A stretch of DNA of 64,000 bases from Planctomycetota bacterium. Its GTDB lineage: Bacteria; Planctomycetota; Planctomycetia; Gemmatales; Gemmataceae. Below the pieces are notes generated by a model. That model saw only the letters and a list, made by a program, of their open reading frames with translations. It had not been told where the DNA came from and ran no database searches. Positions 25,442 through 36,500 of this stretch are shown here, piece after piece (within the stretch, counting starts at the first letter, position 1; every line of letters begins with the position of its first letter). The translations under genes were made by a program, and so were the position numbers. The stretch covers positions 203,927 to 267,926 of the forward strand of contig VGXS01000002.1 of the NCBI GenBank assembly GCA_016873225.1, in the 5' to 3' direction.

Positions 25442-26359
25442 ATGGCCTTCCCTCCCCGCTGCCGCGTCGAGCCACGCCCGCATCACTCCTTTGCCTTCAT
25501 GATTGATGGAAACGAGGTCTCCTGCTGGCAGGCCGGGCAAGACCATCCCCGACCTTTCCTGTTTCCAATCAGAGGCCCCTCCGGCAGGTCGCTGACCCGG
25601 ATCGGCCATCCGGGCGCCCCGAATCACGATCACCACTTGTCAGTCTGGTTCGCCCACGCCGCCGTGGCTGGAATTGATTTCTGGTCGAACAAGCCGGGCC
25701 CGCGCATCCGGCAAAAGGAATGGCTGGCCCAGGAGGACGGCGACAACCGGGCCGTTCTGGCCGTGCGCTTGGGATGGAACGATGGCCATGACGCCGGAGA
25801 CCTGCTCGAGCAGGATGTGGTTTTCTCCGCCTCGCCGCTTGGCAAGCCGGGCGAATGGTCGATGGAAATCCAAGCCACCCTCCGGCCGGCATCGCCAACC
25901 TTGCTGTTCCAAAAATCGAACTTCGGACTGCTCGCGGTCCGCGTGGCGCGGGAAGTCTCGGAACATTTCGGAAGGGGCAGAATCACCGGATCCAGTGGCA
26001 AGACGGGCGAACCGGCACTGTTCAACCAACCCAACGCGTGGATGGATTATTCGTGCGTGGAAGCGGGCCACGAGGAAGGAATCACGCTGATCGACCACCC
26101 CGAAAACCCGGGACACCCCGCCCGCTGGCATGTCCGGGCCGACGGTTGGATGGGCCCCTCCCTCACCCGGACCGATGAGATCACCCTGAAGCGGGAAAAG
26201 CCCCTTGTGCTGCGTTACCTGCTGGTGGCGCACTCCGGACCGGCCGATCCAGCCGGGATCAAGGTCCAGTCCGATTCGTTCGCCCTATCAAGTCGATGGA
26301 TGGTCACGAGGTCAACCAGGCCGCATCGATTCAACGAGGTCCGTCGTTCGGGCGAATGA
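25442..26359 (+). CDS. DUF6807 (PmoA-like) family protein
   Basis: The product is 305 residues without an evident signal peptide. It shows hallmarks of DUF6807 proteins common in Planctomycetes: GHPGAPNHDHHLSVWFAH with clustered histidines, DFWSNK soon after, SNFGLLAVRVA, and the segment WMDYSC followed by EGITLIDHPENPGHPARWHVR. Function is not established; homologs often sit near sugar-related enzymes. The reading frame begins at an ATG at 25442; the immediate upstream sequence gives no strong ribosome site. Confidence 0.75.
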   Translation: MAFPPRCRVEPRPHHSFAFMIDGNEVSCWQAGQDHPRPFLFPIRGPSGRSLTRIGHPGAPNHDHHLSVWFAHAAVAGIDFWSNKPGPRIRQKEWLAQEDGDNRAVLAVRLGWNDGHDAGDLLEQDVVFSASPLGKPGEWSMEIQATLRPASPTLLFQKSNFGLLAVRVAREVSEHFGRGRITGSSGKTGEPALFNQPNAWMDYSCVEAGHEEGITLIDHPENPGHPARWHVRADGWMGPSLTRTDEITLKREKPLVLRYLLVAHSGPADPAGIKVQSDSFALSSRWMVTRSTRPHRFNEVRRSGE

Positions 26360-26486
26360 ATGCCGGTCATGCCGACTATGACGGCTGCAAGCCTGACCCG
26401 GTAAAATGTGCCGCGTGGGAAAGGCAAACCGGTATCGCAGAAGGGCCAACCCTCCGGTTCAACTAAGGAAAACGGGGGGATCAATC

Positions 26487-27290
26487 GTGCGCAGGGACCT
26501 TGTTGGCTGGCGAGTCATCATCACGGGGGCGAGCCGCGGCATCGGTCGCGAACTGGCCATTCAGGCCGCGGCATCAGGCGCCAGGGTGCTGGCCACGGGC
26601 CGCGACGAATCGGCGCTCGCCAGCCTTTCGGCGGATGCCGCCGCGGCGGGGGACGAATGCCTTTACCTGTCCGGCGACATCACCAGCCCCGAGTTCCGCG
26701 AGCGACTCGTCGGGCACGCCGAACACGCCATGGGAGGCCTCGACGGCCTAGTGAACAACGCCGGCATCGGCACCTGGAACCATGTCGGCGCGGGTGACGA
26801 GGCCACCTTCCGGTCGATCATGGAAACCAACTTCTTCGCTCCGGTGGAACTGGTTCGATCGGCGCTGCCGCTTCTGAGGCTTGGCAACCGGCCGGCGATC
26901 CTGAATGTCGCGAGCCGGTGCGGTCGATGCGCCTTGCCGTCATGGACCGAATATTCCGCGAGCAAGGCGGCGCTTGTCGGCATCTCCGAATCGATGCGGG
27001 CCGAGTTCGCGCGTTTCGACATAGATGTCCTTCTCGCCCTGCCCGGGAAGACCTCAACCGAATTCTTCGCGAATTGCGCCAGGCTGGAAGGCAAGGCCGA
27101 CCTGAGGTTTGATGAGGGCATGCCGGCGGCCCGCGTGGCCCGGGCCCTGGTCGGCATGCTGCGCTCGGGCAAGCGAGAGTCCTGGATCGGCGGCGATTCC
27201 TACTGGATGCTGCTCACGCGCCGGTTCTTCCCCGGAATCGTGCGCCGCCTGCTGGCCCGCAAGGTTCGCCAGCTTTACGCGAACACCTGA
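26487..27290 (+). CDS. Short-chain dehydrogenase/reductase
   Basis: I use the GTG at 26487 because GGGGGA is 6 bases upstream and the product then begins just before the Rossmann fold. The longer frame from 26406 adds 27 basic residues. The 267-residue enzyme has TGASRGIG, NNAGIG, a catalytic Ser in NVASRCG and the YSASKAAL Tyr/Lys pair. After the core it has a C-terminal basic helix (RRFFPGIVRRLLARKVRQLY), which suggests membrane association as in DltE/11beta-HSD-like SDRs. It ends 23 bases before asparagine synthetase. Substrate unknown. Confidence 0.85.
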   Translation: MRRDLVGWRVIITGASRGIGRELAIQAAASGARVLATGRDESALASLSADAAAAGDECLYLSGDITSPEFRERLVGHAEHAMGGLDGLVNNAGIGTWNHVGAGDEATFRSIMETNFFAPVELVRSALPLLRLGNRPAILNVASRCGRCALPSWTEYSASKAALVGISESMRAEFARFDIDVLLALPGKTSTEFFANCARLEGKADLRFDEGMPAARVARALVGMLRSGKRESWIGGDSYWMLLTRRFFPGIVRRLLARKVRQLYANT

Positions 27291-27313
27291 AAAGGCCGAC
27301 TCGGAGCGACGGA

Positions 27314-29293
27314 ATGTGTGGAATCGCTGGAATGGTGGATTTGTCGGGGCGCCGCAGGCCGGTGAACCCGGGACGGCTCCGCGCCATGGCCGGGGCGATC
27401 ATTCATCGCGGTCCCGACGAGGAAGGATTCCTCTTTGAGCCGGGGATCGGTTTCGCCAACAGGCGGCTGAGCATCGTAGGCCTCGCCGACGGCCAGCAAC
27501 CGGTCCGCAGCGAGGATGGCCAGGTCCAGGCCGTGTTCAACGGCGAGTTCTACGACTATCCCGAGTTGAAACAAGAACTCCAGGCGCGGGGACACATCTT
27601 CAAGTCGCACTGCGACACGGAACTGATTCCCCACCTGTGGGAAGACCATGCCGACCGCCTCGTCGACCGCCTCCGCGGCCAGTTCGCGTTCGCCGTGCAC
27701 GATTCCCGCGCCAACAGGGTGGTGATCGCGCGGGACAGGTTCGGCATATGCCCGCTCTACTGGACCCTGGCCGAGGAGGATGCCGGCAAGTGGCTGGTCT
27801 TCGGCTCAGAGATCAAGGCGATCCTGGCCTCCGGACTCGTCAAGGCGCGCCCCGATCGCGAGGGAATCAGCTCATTCTTCTCATTTTTCGGCGTCCCCGG
27901 CCCGCGCACCTGCTTCGAGGGAATCCACGCGCTGAGGCCCGGGCAACTGCTCGACATCTTCCTCACGCCCGGCCGCGACGCCGTCTGGCAAAGGCGGTCT
28001 TACTTCGACATGGATTTCCCCGACAGGGGCGACGAGGTGCGCGCCCCGCTGGGGGAATTGGTCGACCGCTTCGAGAAGGTCCTCTACGGGGCCGTTGAGC
28101 GCCGGCTGCGCGCCGATGTGCCCGTCGTCAGCTACCTTTCAGGAGGCGTTGACTCCGGAATCGTCGTCGCCATGGCGAGCAAGGCGCTTGGCCGGCCCAT
28201 ACCATCCTTCACCATCCGCATCACCGATCCGCACCTCGACGAAACCGACAGGGCCATGGAGACGGCCAACAAGATCGGGTGCAAGCCATTCGTGGTCGAC
28301 TTCGGGCCGGGCGAGGCGCTCAACACCTACCCCGAACTGATCGAGGCGGCCGAATCCCCGGTCATCGACACCTCGTGCGCGGCCTTGCTCATGCTTTCCC
28401 GCGCGGTTCACCAGCAGGGTTACAAGGTGGCCCTCACCGGCGAGGGTTCCGACGAGTGGATGGCGGGATATCCCTGGCACAAGACTTTCCGCGTGACCTC
28501 GTTCATCGACAGGCTCACGGGCCTGCCCTTCAGCACGGCCATTCGCGACCTGTTTGTGGCGATGGCGCCGGGAAGGAAGTTCCCCGCCAGCATGGCCAGG
28601 CGTGTCCGCGAGTCGGTGGGTGGCTACAACGGCTGGCTCGACATCTACGGCATCGTCGGAATGTCGAAGCTGAGGCTGTTCTCCGACCCGATGCTGGAGA
28701 CGGCGTTCGCCCACAATCCTTTCTCCGACCTTGAACTGCCGCTGGAACGGTTCCGTAAGATCCACCCGATGAACAGGGAACTGTACATGTCGGGGCGCTG
28801 CCACCTGCCCGGACTCCTGCTCAACGCCAAGGGCGACCGCATCGCGATGCACAATTCCGTCGAGGCCCGCTATCCGTTCCTCGACGAGCAGGTGTTCCGT
28901 TTCCTCGCCGACATCCACCCCGACTACAAGTTCAAGGGCCTCAGGGAAAAGCACATCCTCAGGGAAATGTCGGAACGCTGGCTGCCCCGTAATATCGCCC
29001 GCCGCCGCAAGGCGATGTTCCGGGCGCCGTTCGACTCATTTCACATTGAGGGGGCGCCGGCCTATGTGACTCAGCTGTTATCCGAGGAGTCACTGCGACG
29101 CACCGGGTACTTCTCCGGCAAGGGCTTGGCGGAAGCCAGGGCCGCCTACCCCAGATTCGCCAGAAACGATCCAAGGCGAACCTCGATTGAAATGGGCTTG
29201 GCGGGATTGGTGGCCACTCAGCTTTGGCACCATGTTTATATCGAGCCGGTCTTATGCGATCTGCCCGGATGGACACCCCCGCCAATCAACTAG
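27314..29293 (+). CDS. asnB: Asparagine synthase (glutamine-hydrolysing)
   Basis: The product is 659 residues. Cys2 directly after the initiator Met is the N-terminal nucleophile of the glutaminase domain (MCGIAGMVDL, with HRGPDEEG and NGEFYDY). The synthetase half has the PP-loop SYLSGGVDSG (about 273-282), which forms the aspartyl-AMP intermediate, and GEGSDEWMAGYPW. It makes asparagine from aspartate with glutamine as nitrogen donor; AsnB-type proteins also amidate peptides or surface sugars. A membrane-exporter operon follows after 91 bases, and a role in a secreted product is possible but not shown. Confidence 0.92.
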   Translation: MCGIAGMVDLSGRRRPVNPGRLRAMAGAIIHRGPDEEGFLFEPGIGFANRRLSIVGLADGQQPVRSEDGQVQAVFNGEFYDYPELKQELQARGHIFKSHCDTELIPHLWEDHADRLVDRLRGQFAFAVHDSRANRVVIARDRFGICPLYWTLAEEDAGKWLVFGSEIKAILASGLVKARPDREGISSFFSFFGVPGPRTCFEGIHALRPGQLLDIFLTPGRDAVWQRRSYFDMDFPDRGDEVRAPLGELVDRFEKVLYGAVERRLRADVPVVSYLSGGVDSGIVVAMASKALGRPIPSFTIRITDPHLDETDRAMETANKIGCKPFVVDFGPGEALNTYPELIEAAESPVIDTSCAALLMLSRAVHQQGYKVALTGEGSDEWMAGYPWHKTFRVTSFIDRLTGLPFSTAIRDLFVAMAPGRKFPASMARRVRESVGGYNGWLDIYGIVGMSKLRLFSDPMLETAFAHNPFSDLELPLERFRKIHPMNRELYMSGRCHLPGLLLNAKGDRIAMHNSVEARYPFLDEQVFRFLADIHPDYKFKGLREKHILREMSERWLPRNIARRRKAMFRAPFDSFHIEGAPAYVTQLLSEESLRRTGYFSGKGLAEARAAYPRFARNDPRRTSIEMGLAGLVATQLWHHVYIEPVLCDLPGWTPPPIN

Positions 29294-29384
29294 GCCCAAA
29301 CCTCCAGCCTTATCTATTCAACGCAAGCTACTGATTGCGGATCGACTGCTGGTGCCTGCTTGTTTGATCCGATAAACTTGAATC

Positions 29385-30509
29385 ATGGGTTATTCACTGA
29401 CCACGCTCTGGTACGAGCGCCAGCGTTACTTTCCGGCCATCTTGGCCGTGGGGTTCAGTTCGCTGCTGGGCTGCCTGCAGTTTGGCCTGCTTTTGGGTCT
29501 TTTCTCCATCGTCAGCATCCCGATTGACAATAGCCGCGCCGACATCTGGCTCGGGGCGCCGCAGGCGCTCAGCGTCGACCTCGGCCGGCCCATCAGGGAA
29601 AGCCAAGCCGTCGATCGACTAGCCTCCAATCCCGAGGTCGATCGTTGCGAAACCTACCTGCAAGGCTTCGCCTACTGGGCCAAACCCAATGGAGGCATGG
29701 AGTTGTGCATGGTCATCGGCTGCCGCCTCGACGACCAGTCGTTGGGCCGAATCAAGCAGCTAACCCCCGAACTGCACCATCAGTTGACCGAACCCGGCTC
29801 GATCGTCGTCGACGAATCCGACCTCAACCGGCTCGGCCTCAAGCAGGTTGGCGACACCGCTGAGATTGTTGGAAACCGCGTGCGGGTGGTAGGACTGACC
29901 AAGGGAGTGAAAAGCTTGGCGGGTCCTTATGTCATGTGTTCGGTCACCACGGCACGCTCCCTTCTCAGGCTGATGCCGGAACAGATCACCTATGTGCTGG
30001 GCAAATGCCATGATTCGGCCGATGCCGCCAAGGTGGTGGCGCGGTTGCGCCAGGCGCATGGCACCGATATCTCGGTGTTCGCCGCCGATGAATTCTCCTT
30101 CAGGTCGCGTTGGCACTGGCTCACCAAGACCAAGGCGGGCTTCGCGCTGGGTTATGCCGCTGTTTTGGGCCTCATGGTCGGGGCCGTCGTGACAAGCCAA
30201 ACCCTTTATGCCGCCACGGCGGCCTCCATGCGCGAGTTCGCCGTCCTGCGCGCCATGGGCATACCGCGATGGCGGATGTCCGTGCTGGTGATGTCGCAGG
30301 CCACCTGGGTGGGTGTCGTGGGGGTGCTTCTCTCGTTTCCGGGGATCTTTGGCCTCGCGCGGGTTGCCGACATTTACGGCGTGCAGGTTTTGCTCGACTG
30401 GAGAATGTTGGCAAGCGTTTCCGGTATTACGCTTGTCATGGCCGTATTCTCCGGACTTTACGCCCTTCGATCATTGAAACATGTCGAACCGGCGCTGCTT
30501 CTGCGTTAG
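29385..30509 (+). CDS. FtsX/MacB-like ABC transporter permease
   Basis: The product is 374 residues in the inner membrane. One N-terminal helix (FPAILAVGFSSLLGCLQFGLLLGLF, about 17-42) precedes a periplasmic domain of about 210 residues. Three C-terminal helices follow (GYAAVLGLMVGAVVTSQTLY, WVGVVGVLLSFPGIFGL, ASVSGITLVMAVFSGLYAL). This is the type VII/FtsX topology. REFAVLRAMGIPRWRM is the usual coupling segment. It is followed by an ATPase and an HlyD adaptor, the DevCAB/MacAB-like exporter arrangement. The exported substrate is unknown. Confidence 0.87.
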   Translation: MGYSLTTLWYERQRYFPAILAVGFSSLLGCLQFGLLLGLFSIVSIPIDNSRADIWLGAPQALSVDLGRPIRESQAVDRLASNPEVDRCETYLQGFAYWAKPNGGMELCMVIGCRLDDQSLGRIKQLTPELHHQLTEPGSIVVDESDLNRLGLKQVGDTAEIVGNRVRVVGLTKGVKSLAGPYVMCSVTTARSLLRLMPEQITYVLGKCHDSADAAKVVARLRQAHGTDISVFAADEFSFRSRWHWLTKTKAGFALGYAAVLGLMVGAVVTSQTLYAATAASMREFAVLRAMGIPRWRMSVLVMSQATWVGVVGVLLSFPGIFGLARVADIYGVQVLLDWRMLASVSGITLVMAVFSGLYALRSLKHVEPALLLR

Positions 30510-30543
30510 TCTCTACGGACTTCCTGCCGACGATAGGCTGAAC

Positions 30544-31362
30544 ATGAAGGGAGACGGGCCTTTGCGACTTGGGGAGACGATCCTTCAGGCTGAGAACCTC
30601 ACCCGTGGATTCGGGGTGGGCTCCCAGTTCACCCTCGCGGTGGATCATGTCTCCGTTGAGGTGCTTTCAGGCCAGTTCGTCCTGATCATGGGCCCTTCGG
30701 GCAGCGGCAAGTCGACCATGCTTGCCATTCTTTCGGGCCTCCTTCGCCCCGATGGCGGCACGGTTCATTGCCTGGGTGAAAACATCTGGGCCATGAGCGA
30801 TGTCGAACGAGAACAGTTCAGGCTCGAGCATTGCGGATTCATTTTTCAGGGTTACAACCTGTTCGCCGCGCTGACGGCTCGCCAGCAACTTGAGCTTGTG
30901 GCCACATGGGGCAATCATCTGGGCGCGAATGAAGCCAAGTGCCGCGCCGACAATCTCCTGGAGCGCCTTGGACTTGGCGGCAAGGAGCATCTGCGTCCTT
31001 CGGAGCTTTCGGGCGGCGAAAAACAACGCGTGGCCATCGGCCGGGCCTTGATCAAGAATCCCAATATCCTGTTCGCGGATGAACCCACCAGCGCGCTGGA
31101 TTGGGCTCATGGCGAGGAAGTGGTCAAGCTGCTGAGGAACCTCACCCGCGAGGAGGGCGCCACGGTGGTTTGCGTGACGCACGACCCCAGGCTGGTTCCG
31201 TTCGCCGACCGGGTGTTCCATATGGAGGATGGCCGGCTTGTGAGGCAAAGCTACGGCTTCATGAGCCATCCGGAAGAAGCCATCGTAACCCTGCCGGAAC
31301 CCGGAGAAGTTTTGCCGGGTCCGGATGATGTCGTCTCGTTCAGGCCAAGGATTGCCCCATGA
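30544..31362 (+). CDS. ABC transporter ATP-binding protein of the exporter
   Basis: The start is taken at 30544, so the product begins 34 bases after the permease stop; a start at 30481 would overlap it. Walker A is GPSGSGKST near residue 50, the Q-loop lies in GFIFQGYNL, the signature is LSGGEKQRVAIGRAL, Walker B and D-loop are ILFADEPTSALDW, and the switch His is in VCVTHD. About 272 residues, with an unusual C-terminal extension rich in Glu/Pro. It powers the FtsX-type permease. Its stop overlaps the adaptor start (ATGA). Confidence 0.9.
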   Translation: MKGDGPLRLGETILQAENLTRGFGVGSQFTLAVDHVSVEVLSGQFVLIMGPSGSGKSTMLAILSGLLRPDGGTVHCLGENIWAMSDVEREQFRLEHCGFIFQGYNLFAALTARQQLELVATWGNHLGANEAKCRADNLLERLGLGGKEHLRPSELSGGEKQRVAIGRALIKNPNILFADEPTSALDWAHGEEVVKLLRNLTREEGATVVCVTHDPRLVPFADRVFHMEDGRLVRQSYGFMSHPEEAIVTLPEPGEVLPGPDDVVSFRPRIAP

Positions 31363-32555
31363 GCCAGTCAACCAAGCCGCGAATCGTGCCCATGCCGGGG
31401 CCAGCCGACGAGACATCGCCACCAGAACCCCGCCGCCCCAAGGCTTCGAGCCGGGGCAATCCCGTTCCCGTGTTGGTCGGGTTGGGAATCTTGGTGGCTG
31501 GGGTCGCGGCGCTGGTGGCGACCCAACCCGAACTACTGGAATCGATGCCGATGTTCCGCAAGGGTGCGGGTCCTGGCTCAGAATTGCCCGGCGGCCCCGT
31601 ATCCGCCGCCGCGCTGGACAGCGAGGAAAGAGTCGTTTGCGTCGCTTTCGTTGACGCTGAAAACGGTGTCGTGCCCCTTTATCCGCTGCAACCCGGTCGT
31701 GTTCTCAAGGTCGTCGCCAAGGAAGGCGAAACCGTGAAGTCCGGCGCCACGCTCATGGAAATGGAAAACACCCTGGCCCGAGCCCAGTTGGCCGAAGCGG
31801 AGGCGGATGTCGCCGCCGGTGGCGAGCAGGTGAAGCTGGCCCTGCTTCTGGTTGAGCAGCAGAAACAATCGGTTTCCGCCCAGAAGGCCGGAATCGAGGC
31901 CAAGGAGTTCGAACTGGGTTCAGCCAAGGCGAAACTCAAGCAATTGGAAAGCCTCGTGAAAAACAAGCTGGCCAAGCCCGAGGAACTGGAAAGCGCCTCC
32001 GAATTGATGCGCGCCGGCGAGAAGGCCGTTGAGGTGGAGCAGGCCAAGCTGCGAGCGGCGCAAACCCTCAAACCCGAGATCGCCGTTGAACAGGCCCGCA
32101 ACGACCTCAAGGCCCGGGAGGCCCGCTTGGAAAAGGCTCGCTTCGCCTTGGAGGAGACCAAGATCAAGGCTCCCGCCGATGGCTCGGTTCTGAGATGGTA
32201 CATCCATGAGGGCGAAACCTTGGGGCCGGCCCCCCGCACCCCCGCGATGATGTTCTGCCGGTCAGGGAAAAAGGTGGTTCGCGCCGAGGTGGAGCAGGAA
32301 TTCGCCCGTCGGGTTCACGCTGGGCAGAAAGCCGAGATCCGCGACGACACCACCGTGAGCGGACCGGTTTACAATGGCAAGGTCACCAAGGTTTCGGACT
32401 GGTATTCACATCGCCGTTCGATCATCCTTGAACCGCTCCAGTACAATGATGTGCGCACGCTGGAGTGCCTGATCGAAATCGAGGAGTCGGAAGGCAAGCC
32501 TCCCCTCCGGATCGGGCAACGGGTGCGCGTGAAACTCATGGGCAAGGGCACCTGA
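31359..32555 (+). CDS. HlyD-family periplasmic adaptor (membrane fusion) protein
   Basis: The product is 398 residues. A polar N-terminus of about 35 residues leads to a single membrane helix (PVLVGLGILVAGVAALVAT), then a split lipoyl/barrel-sandwich part (LYPLQPGRVLKVVAKEGETVKSG) enclosing a long coiled coil rich in Ala/Glu/Lys (about 145-255). The second lipoyl half is IKAPADGSVLRWYIHEGE, followed by a beta-barrel. It overlaps the ATPase stop by 4 bases and would connect the permease to an outer-membrane channel, which is not in this window. Confidence 0.88.
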   Translation: MSQSTKPRIVPMPGPADETSPPEPRRPKASSRGNPVPVLVGLGILVAGVAALVATQPELLESMPMFRKGAGPGSELPGGPVSAAALDSEERVVCVAFVDAENGVVPLYPLQPGRVLKVVAKEGETVKSGATLMEMENTLARAQLAEAEADVAAGGEQVKLALLLVEQQKQSVSAQKAGIEAKEFELGSAKAKLKQLESLVKNKLAKPEELESASELMRAGEKAVEVEQAKLRAAQTLKPEIAVEQARNDLKAREARLEKARFALEETKIKAPADGSVLRWYIHEGETLGPAPRTPAMMFCRSGKKVVRAEVEQEFARRVHAGQKAEIRDDTTVSGPVYNGKVTKVSDWYSHRRSIILEPLQYNDVRTLECLIEIEESEGKPPLRIGQRVRVKLMGKGT

Positions 32556-32604
32556 CCGCCGGGGCCCGCTCCCACTTCTCGGGAAGGATTCCTGGAGGCA
32601 AACC

Positions 32605-33441
32605 TTGGCCAGCCGCCGATTATCTTCCGGCGTGAGCGCTTGCTCAATCATTGTCTGCTGCATGTGCGGATGCCTTGGCCCATCGTCCCAAGCCAACATG
32701 GCCTGGGCCACCGGCCTCGTTGCCCCCCAACCCCAGGCGCCGGCCGTTCCCGCCGGGGTGCCCGATGCCGAACGCATCAAGGGCGACCCCGTTGGCTTCC
32801 TGAAGGAATGCCTCGCCATTCAGGATGCCCGGATCCATGGTTATTCCTGCCTGCTCAACAAGCAGGAGCGAATCAACGGCTCGATGCAGCAACCCGAGGA
32901 GATCTGGGTCGATTTCAGGGAAAAGCCCTTCTCCGTGCGGATGTCGTGGCGGAGAGGTGCCGGAATCGCCAATTCCGCACTCTATGTGGAGGGTGAGAAC
33001 GATGACAAGATCGTCGCGCAACCCCGAGGAATCCTGTCGCTGGCCGGGCAATTCGAGCGGGCGATCGACTCATCCGACGCCCAGCGGGGAAACCGTTATC
33101 GCATTGATGGTTTCGGCATGAAAAAGGGAATGAAACGCACGCTATCGGCATGGGAGGCGGCCAAGGCCCGCAACGAACTGGTGATCGAATACCTTGGTAT
33201 CCAAAGGCCGCCAGAGTGCGACGAGAGGCCCTGCCATGTGCTGAGGCGACCGCGATATCCCAAGCCCGAGGAAGACGGGATCAGCGACCTGACCATCTGG
33301 ATCGATGCCGAGACGCGCCAGCAGGTTCGATCCGTGATGTTCAACGACAGGGGCAAGCTTTTGGGCTCATATTCTTTCAGCGACATCCGGATCAATCCGG
33401 CGTGGCCGGCCGACACCTTCAAGCGTTCGAGCCTGAAATAG
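32605..33441 (+). CDS. DUF1571 domain protein, secreted or lipoprotein
   Basis: The product is 278 residues from a TTG start with GGAGG 6 bases upstream. The N-terminus is a hydrophobic signal with a Cys-rich end (IIVCCMCGCLG), so a lipoprotein is possible, but the lipobox is not clean. The DUF1571 core is visible in YSCLLNKQERINGSM, WVDFREKPFSVRMSW, ALYVEGEN and the C-terminal TIWIDAETRQQVRSVMF. The family is found in planctomycetes; its function is unknown. It follows the ABC exporter after 49 bases and may belong to the same transcript. Confidence 0.8.
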   Translation: MASRRLSSGVSACSIIVCCMCGCLGPSSQANMAWATGLVAPQPQAPAVPAGVPDAERIKGDPVGFLKECLAIQDARIHGYSCLLNKQERINGSMQQPEEIWVDFREKPFSVRMSWRRGAGIANSALYVEGENDDKIVAQPRGILSLAGQFERAIDSSDAQRGNRYRIDGFGMKKGMKRTLSAWEAAKARNELVIEYLGIQRPPECDERPCHVLRRPRYPKPEEDGISDLTIWIDAETRQQVRSVMFNDRGKLLGSYSFSDIRINPAWPADTFKRSSLK

Positions 33442-33511
33442 TCGCCGACCGCCCCCACCCCCATCCGCTATATTGATCCCTTGGATCCAAGTTCGTCCGT
33501 GGAACCGGGGC

Positions 33512-36500
33512 ATGCCATTTTCGAAGGTGGAGTCGCAGGTTGATTTTCCCGCGCTAGAGCGCGAGGTCCTTTCGTTCTGGGACAGGGAAAACATTTTCGA
33601 AAAACTTCGTCGCCGCAATGCCGACGGGCCGCGCTGGTCGTTCCTTGACGGGCCCATCACGGCCAACAACCCCATGGGCGTCCACCATGCCTGGGGCCGC
33701 ACCTACAAGGATGTTTTCCAGCGCTATCACGCCATGCTGGGTTGCCATCAACGGCACCAGAACGGGTTCGACTGCCAGGGCCTGTGGGTGGAAGTCGAGG
33801 TCGAGAAGGAACTGGGGCTCAAGTCCAAGCGCGACATCGAGAACCTTGTTCCCGGCGACCGGTTCGCGAGCATCGAGAAGTTCGTCGACTTGTGCAAGCG
33901 GCGGGTGGACCGGTTCGCCCGGGTGCAAACCGACCAGTCGATCCGCCTGGGCTACTGGATGGATTGGGACCGGGGCGATGACTGGAAGAAGCCGCCTGAT
34001 GATCGTCGCAGCTACTTCACGATGTCGAACGAGAACAACGACACGATCTGGGGCTTCCTGCGAAAGTGCCATGACCGGGGCCTGGTGTACCGCGCCCACG
34101 ACGCGATGCCCTGGTGCCCGCGCTGCTCGGTGGGCCTGAGCCAAATGGAAATGGCCGAGGGATACCAGATGGTCGCCCACAGGGCCATCTTCGTGAAGTT
34201 CCCGCTCGCTGATGCTCCGGGCGAAAACCTGCTTGTCTGGACCACGACTCCCTGGACGATGACAAGCAATGTCGCCGCGGCGGTGAACCCCGAGCTTTCG
34301 TACCTGAAGGTTCGCCACAAGGACGAGTTGTATTACATGGCCAAGGGGGCCTTCACGGCCCAGCGCCTCGAGGAGCAGTTCAGGCGCAAGGAATGGCTCG
34401 ACGGCGTTCCACGGCTCAAGTCGCTCGAGCAGATGTTCAAGGAAAAAGGCGGCTACGAGATCGAGGGAGAGGTCCCCGGTTCATCTCTGGTCGGGCGAGG
34501 GTACCACGGACCGTTCGACGAACTGCCCGCCCAAAATGCCCGGGGAGGGTTTCCCGCCGAGGTGGCCCGGGTCGCGGCCATGCGGGCTCCCGGGCGCGAT
34601 ATCCCGGCGGCGCGCGAGGCGCACCGCGTGATCGCATGGCGGGATGTGGGCGAAACCGAGGGCACGGGCATCGTCCATATCGCCCCGGGATGCGGCAAGG
34701 AGGACTTCGGCCTCGGCAAGGAAAACGGGTTGCCGGTCGTCGCTCCACTGGATGAGTTCGGGAACTATGTGGACGGCTTTGGCGAACTCACGGGGGCCTC
34801 CGCCGCCGACCCGGCCACGGCCGACCGCGTGATCGGGATCCTGCAGAATTCAGCCAGGTTGTTCGCCTCCGAGAAATACCCGCACAAGTACCCCCATTGC
34901 TGGCGCTGCAAGACCGAGGTCCTGTTCAGGCTGGTCGACGAATGGTTCATCGGCATGTCGTGGAGGGAAGAGATCGCAAGGATTTGCCACGACATCCGCT
35001 GGATTCCCGAGTTCGGCCTCCAGCGCGAACTCGACTGGCTCAAGAACATGGGCGACTGGATGATTTCGAAGAAGCGCTTCTGGGGACTGGCCCTGCCCAT
35101 CTGGGTGGACGAGTCCACGGGCGACTTCGAGGTGATCGGCTCCCGGGAGGAACTTCGATCGCGCGCCGTGGAAGGCTTCGAGGCGCTGGAGGGGCGCTCG
35201 CCCCACAAGCCCTGGATCGACAAGATCAAGATCCGCAACCCGAAAACCGGCAACCTGATGTCGCGCATCCCCGATGTCGGCAATCCATGGCTGGATGCCG
35301 GAATCGTCCCGTTCTCCACCATGGGCTACCGGACCGACCGGGAGGAGTGGGCCAAGTGGTATCCCGCCGACCTCATCACCGAGTGTTTCCCGGGCCAATT
35401 CCGCAACTGGTTCTATTCGCTGCTCGCCATGTCCGCCATGCTCGAGGGCAAGGCGCCGTTCCGCGCCCTGCTGGGCCACGCCCTCGTGCGCGACCAGACC
35501 GGCGACGAGATGCACAAGAGCAAGGGCAACTCGATCCCGTTCGAAGGTGCCGCGGACAACGGCTATGAGATCCGGGGCAAGGACGGAAAGCTGGGAAAGC
35601 ACCCGCCCATGGGCGCCGACCTGGTGCGCTGGATGTTCTGCCGCCAAAACCCGTCCCAGAACATCAATTTCGGGCCTGTGCCCGCCGAGGAGATCCGGGC
35701 CCGCTTCCTGCTCAAGCTCTGGAACACCTATTCGTTCCTGTGCAATTACGCGCGGCTTGACAACTTCGACCCCGACGGGCGCCCCGTGCCCCTCGAAAGG
35801 CGGCCCGACCTCGACCGCTGGATCCTTTCCGACCTCCAAAAACTCCTCGAGTCAGCCCGGGAAGGGCTTGAAAACTACGACATTTCGGCCTTCTGCCTCG
35901 AGGTGGAACGATTTGTCGATGACAAGCTCAGCAACTGGTATGTGAGGCGCAACCGCCGCCGTTTCTGGAAGGGTGAAGCCGGGGAGGACAAGACCGCCGC
36001 TTACCAGACCCTGCATGAGTGCGTGCTGACCCTGACGCGGGTGCTGGCCCCATTCATCCCGTTCATCACCGACCACATGTACGCGAACCTTGTCGGCGAC
36101 ATCAGGGAGGCGAGCGTTCACCTGACACCCTGGCCCAAGCCGCGCCCGGAACTTGTCGATGAGGTGCTTTCCGCGGACATGGAAGCCTTGCTGAGGCTGG
36201 TTTCGCTGGGACTGGCCGCGCGCAACGCGGCGAAGATCAAGGTGAGGCAACCGCTCGCGACCCTTCGTGTCCGCCCCGGCAACGACGCCGAAAGGCGCGC
36301 CGCGGAACGGTTCGCCGACCAACTTCGCGATGAGCTGAACATCAAGCGGGTCGAGGTCGTCCCGTCATCGGGCGGGGCGATCCTCAGCACCGAGGTGAAG
36401 CTTAACCTCAAGTCGGCCGGCGGCAGGTTTGGGGCCCGTCTCAAGGAGGCCCAGGCGGCGCTGGCCCAAGCCGATCACGCCAAGGTCGCCGCGGCCGCCG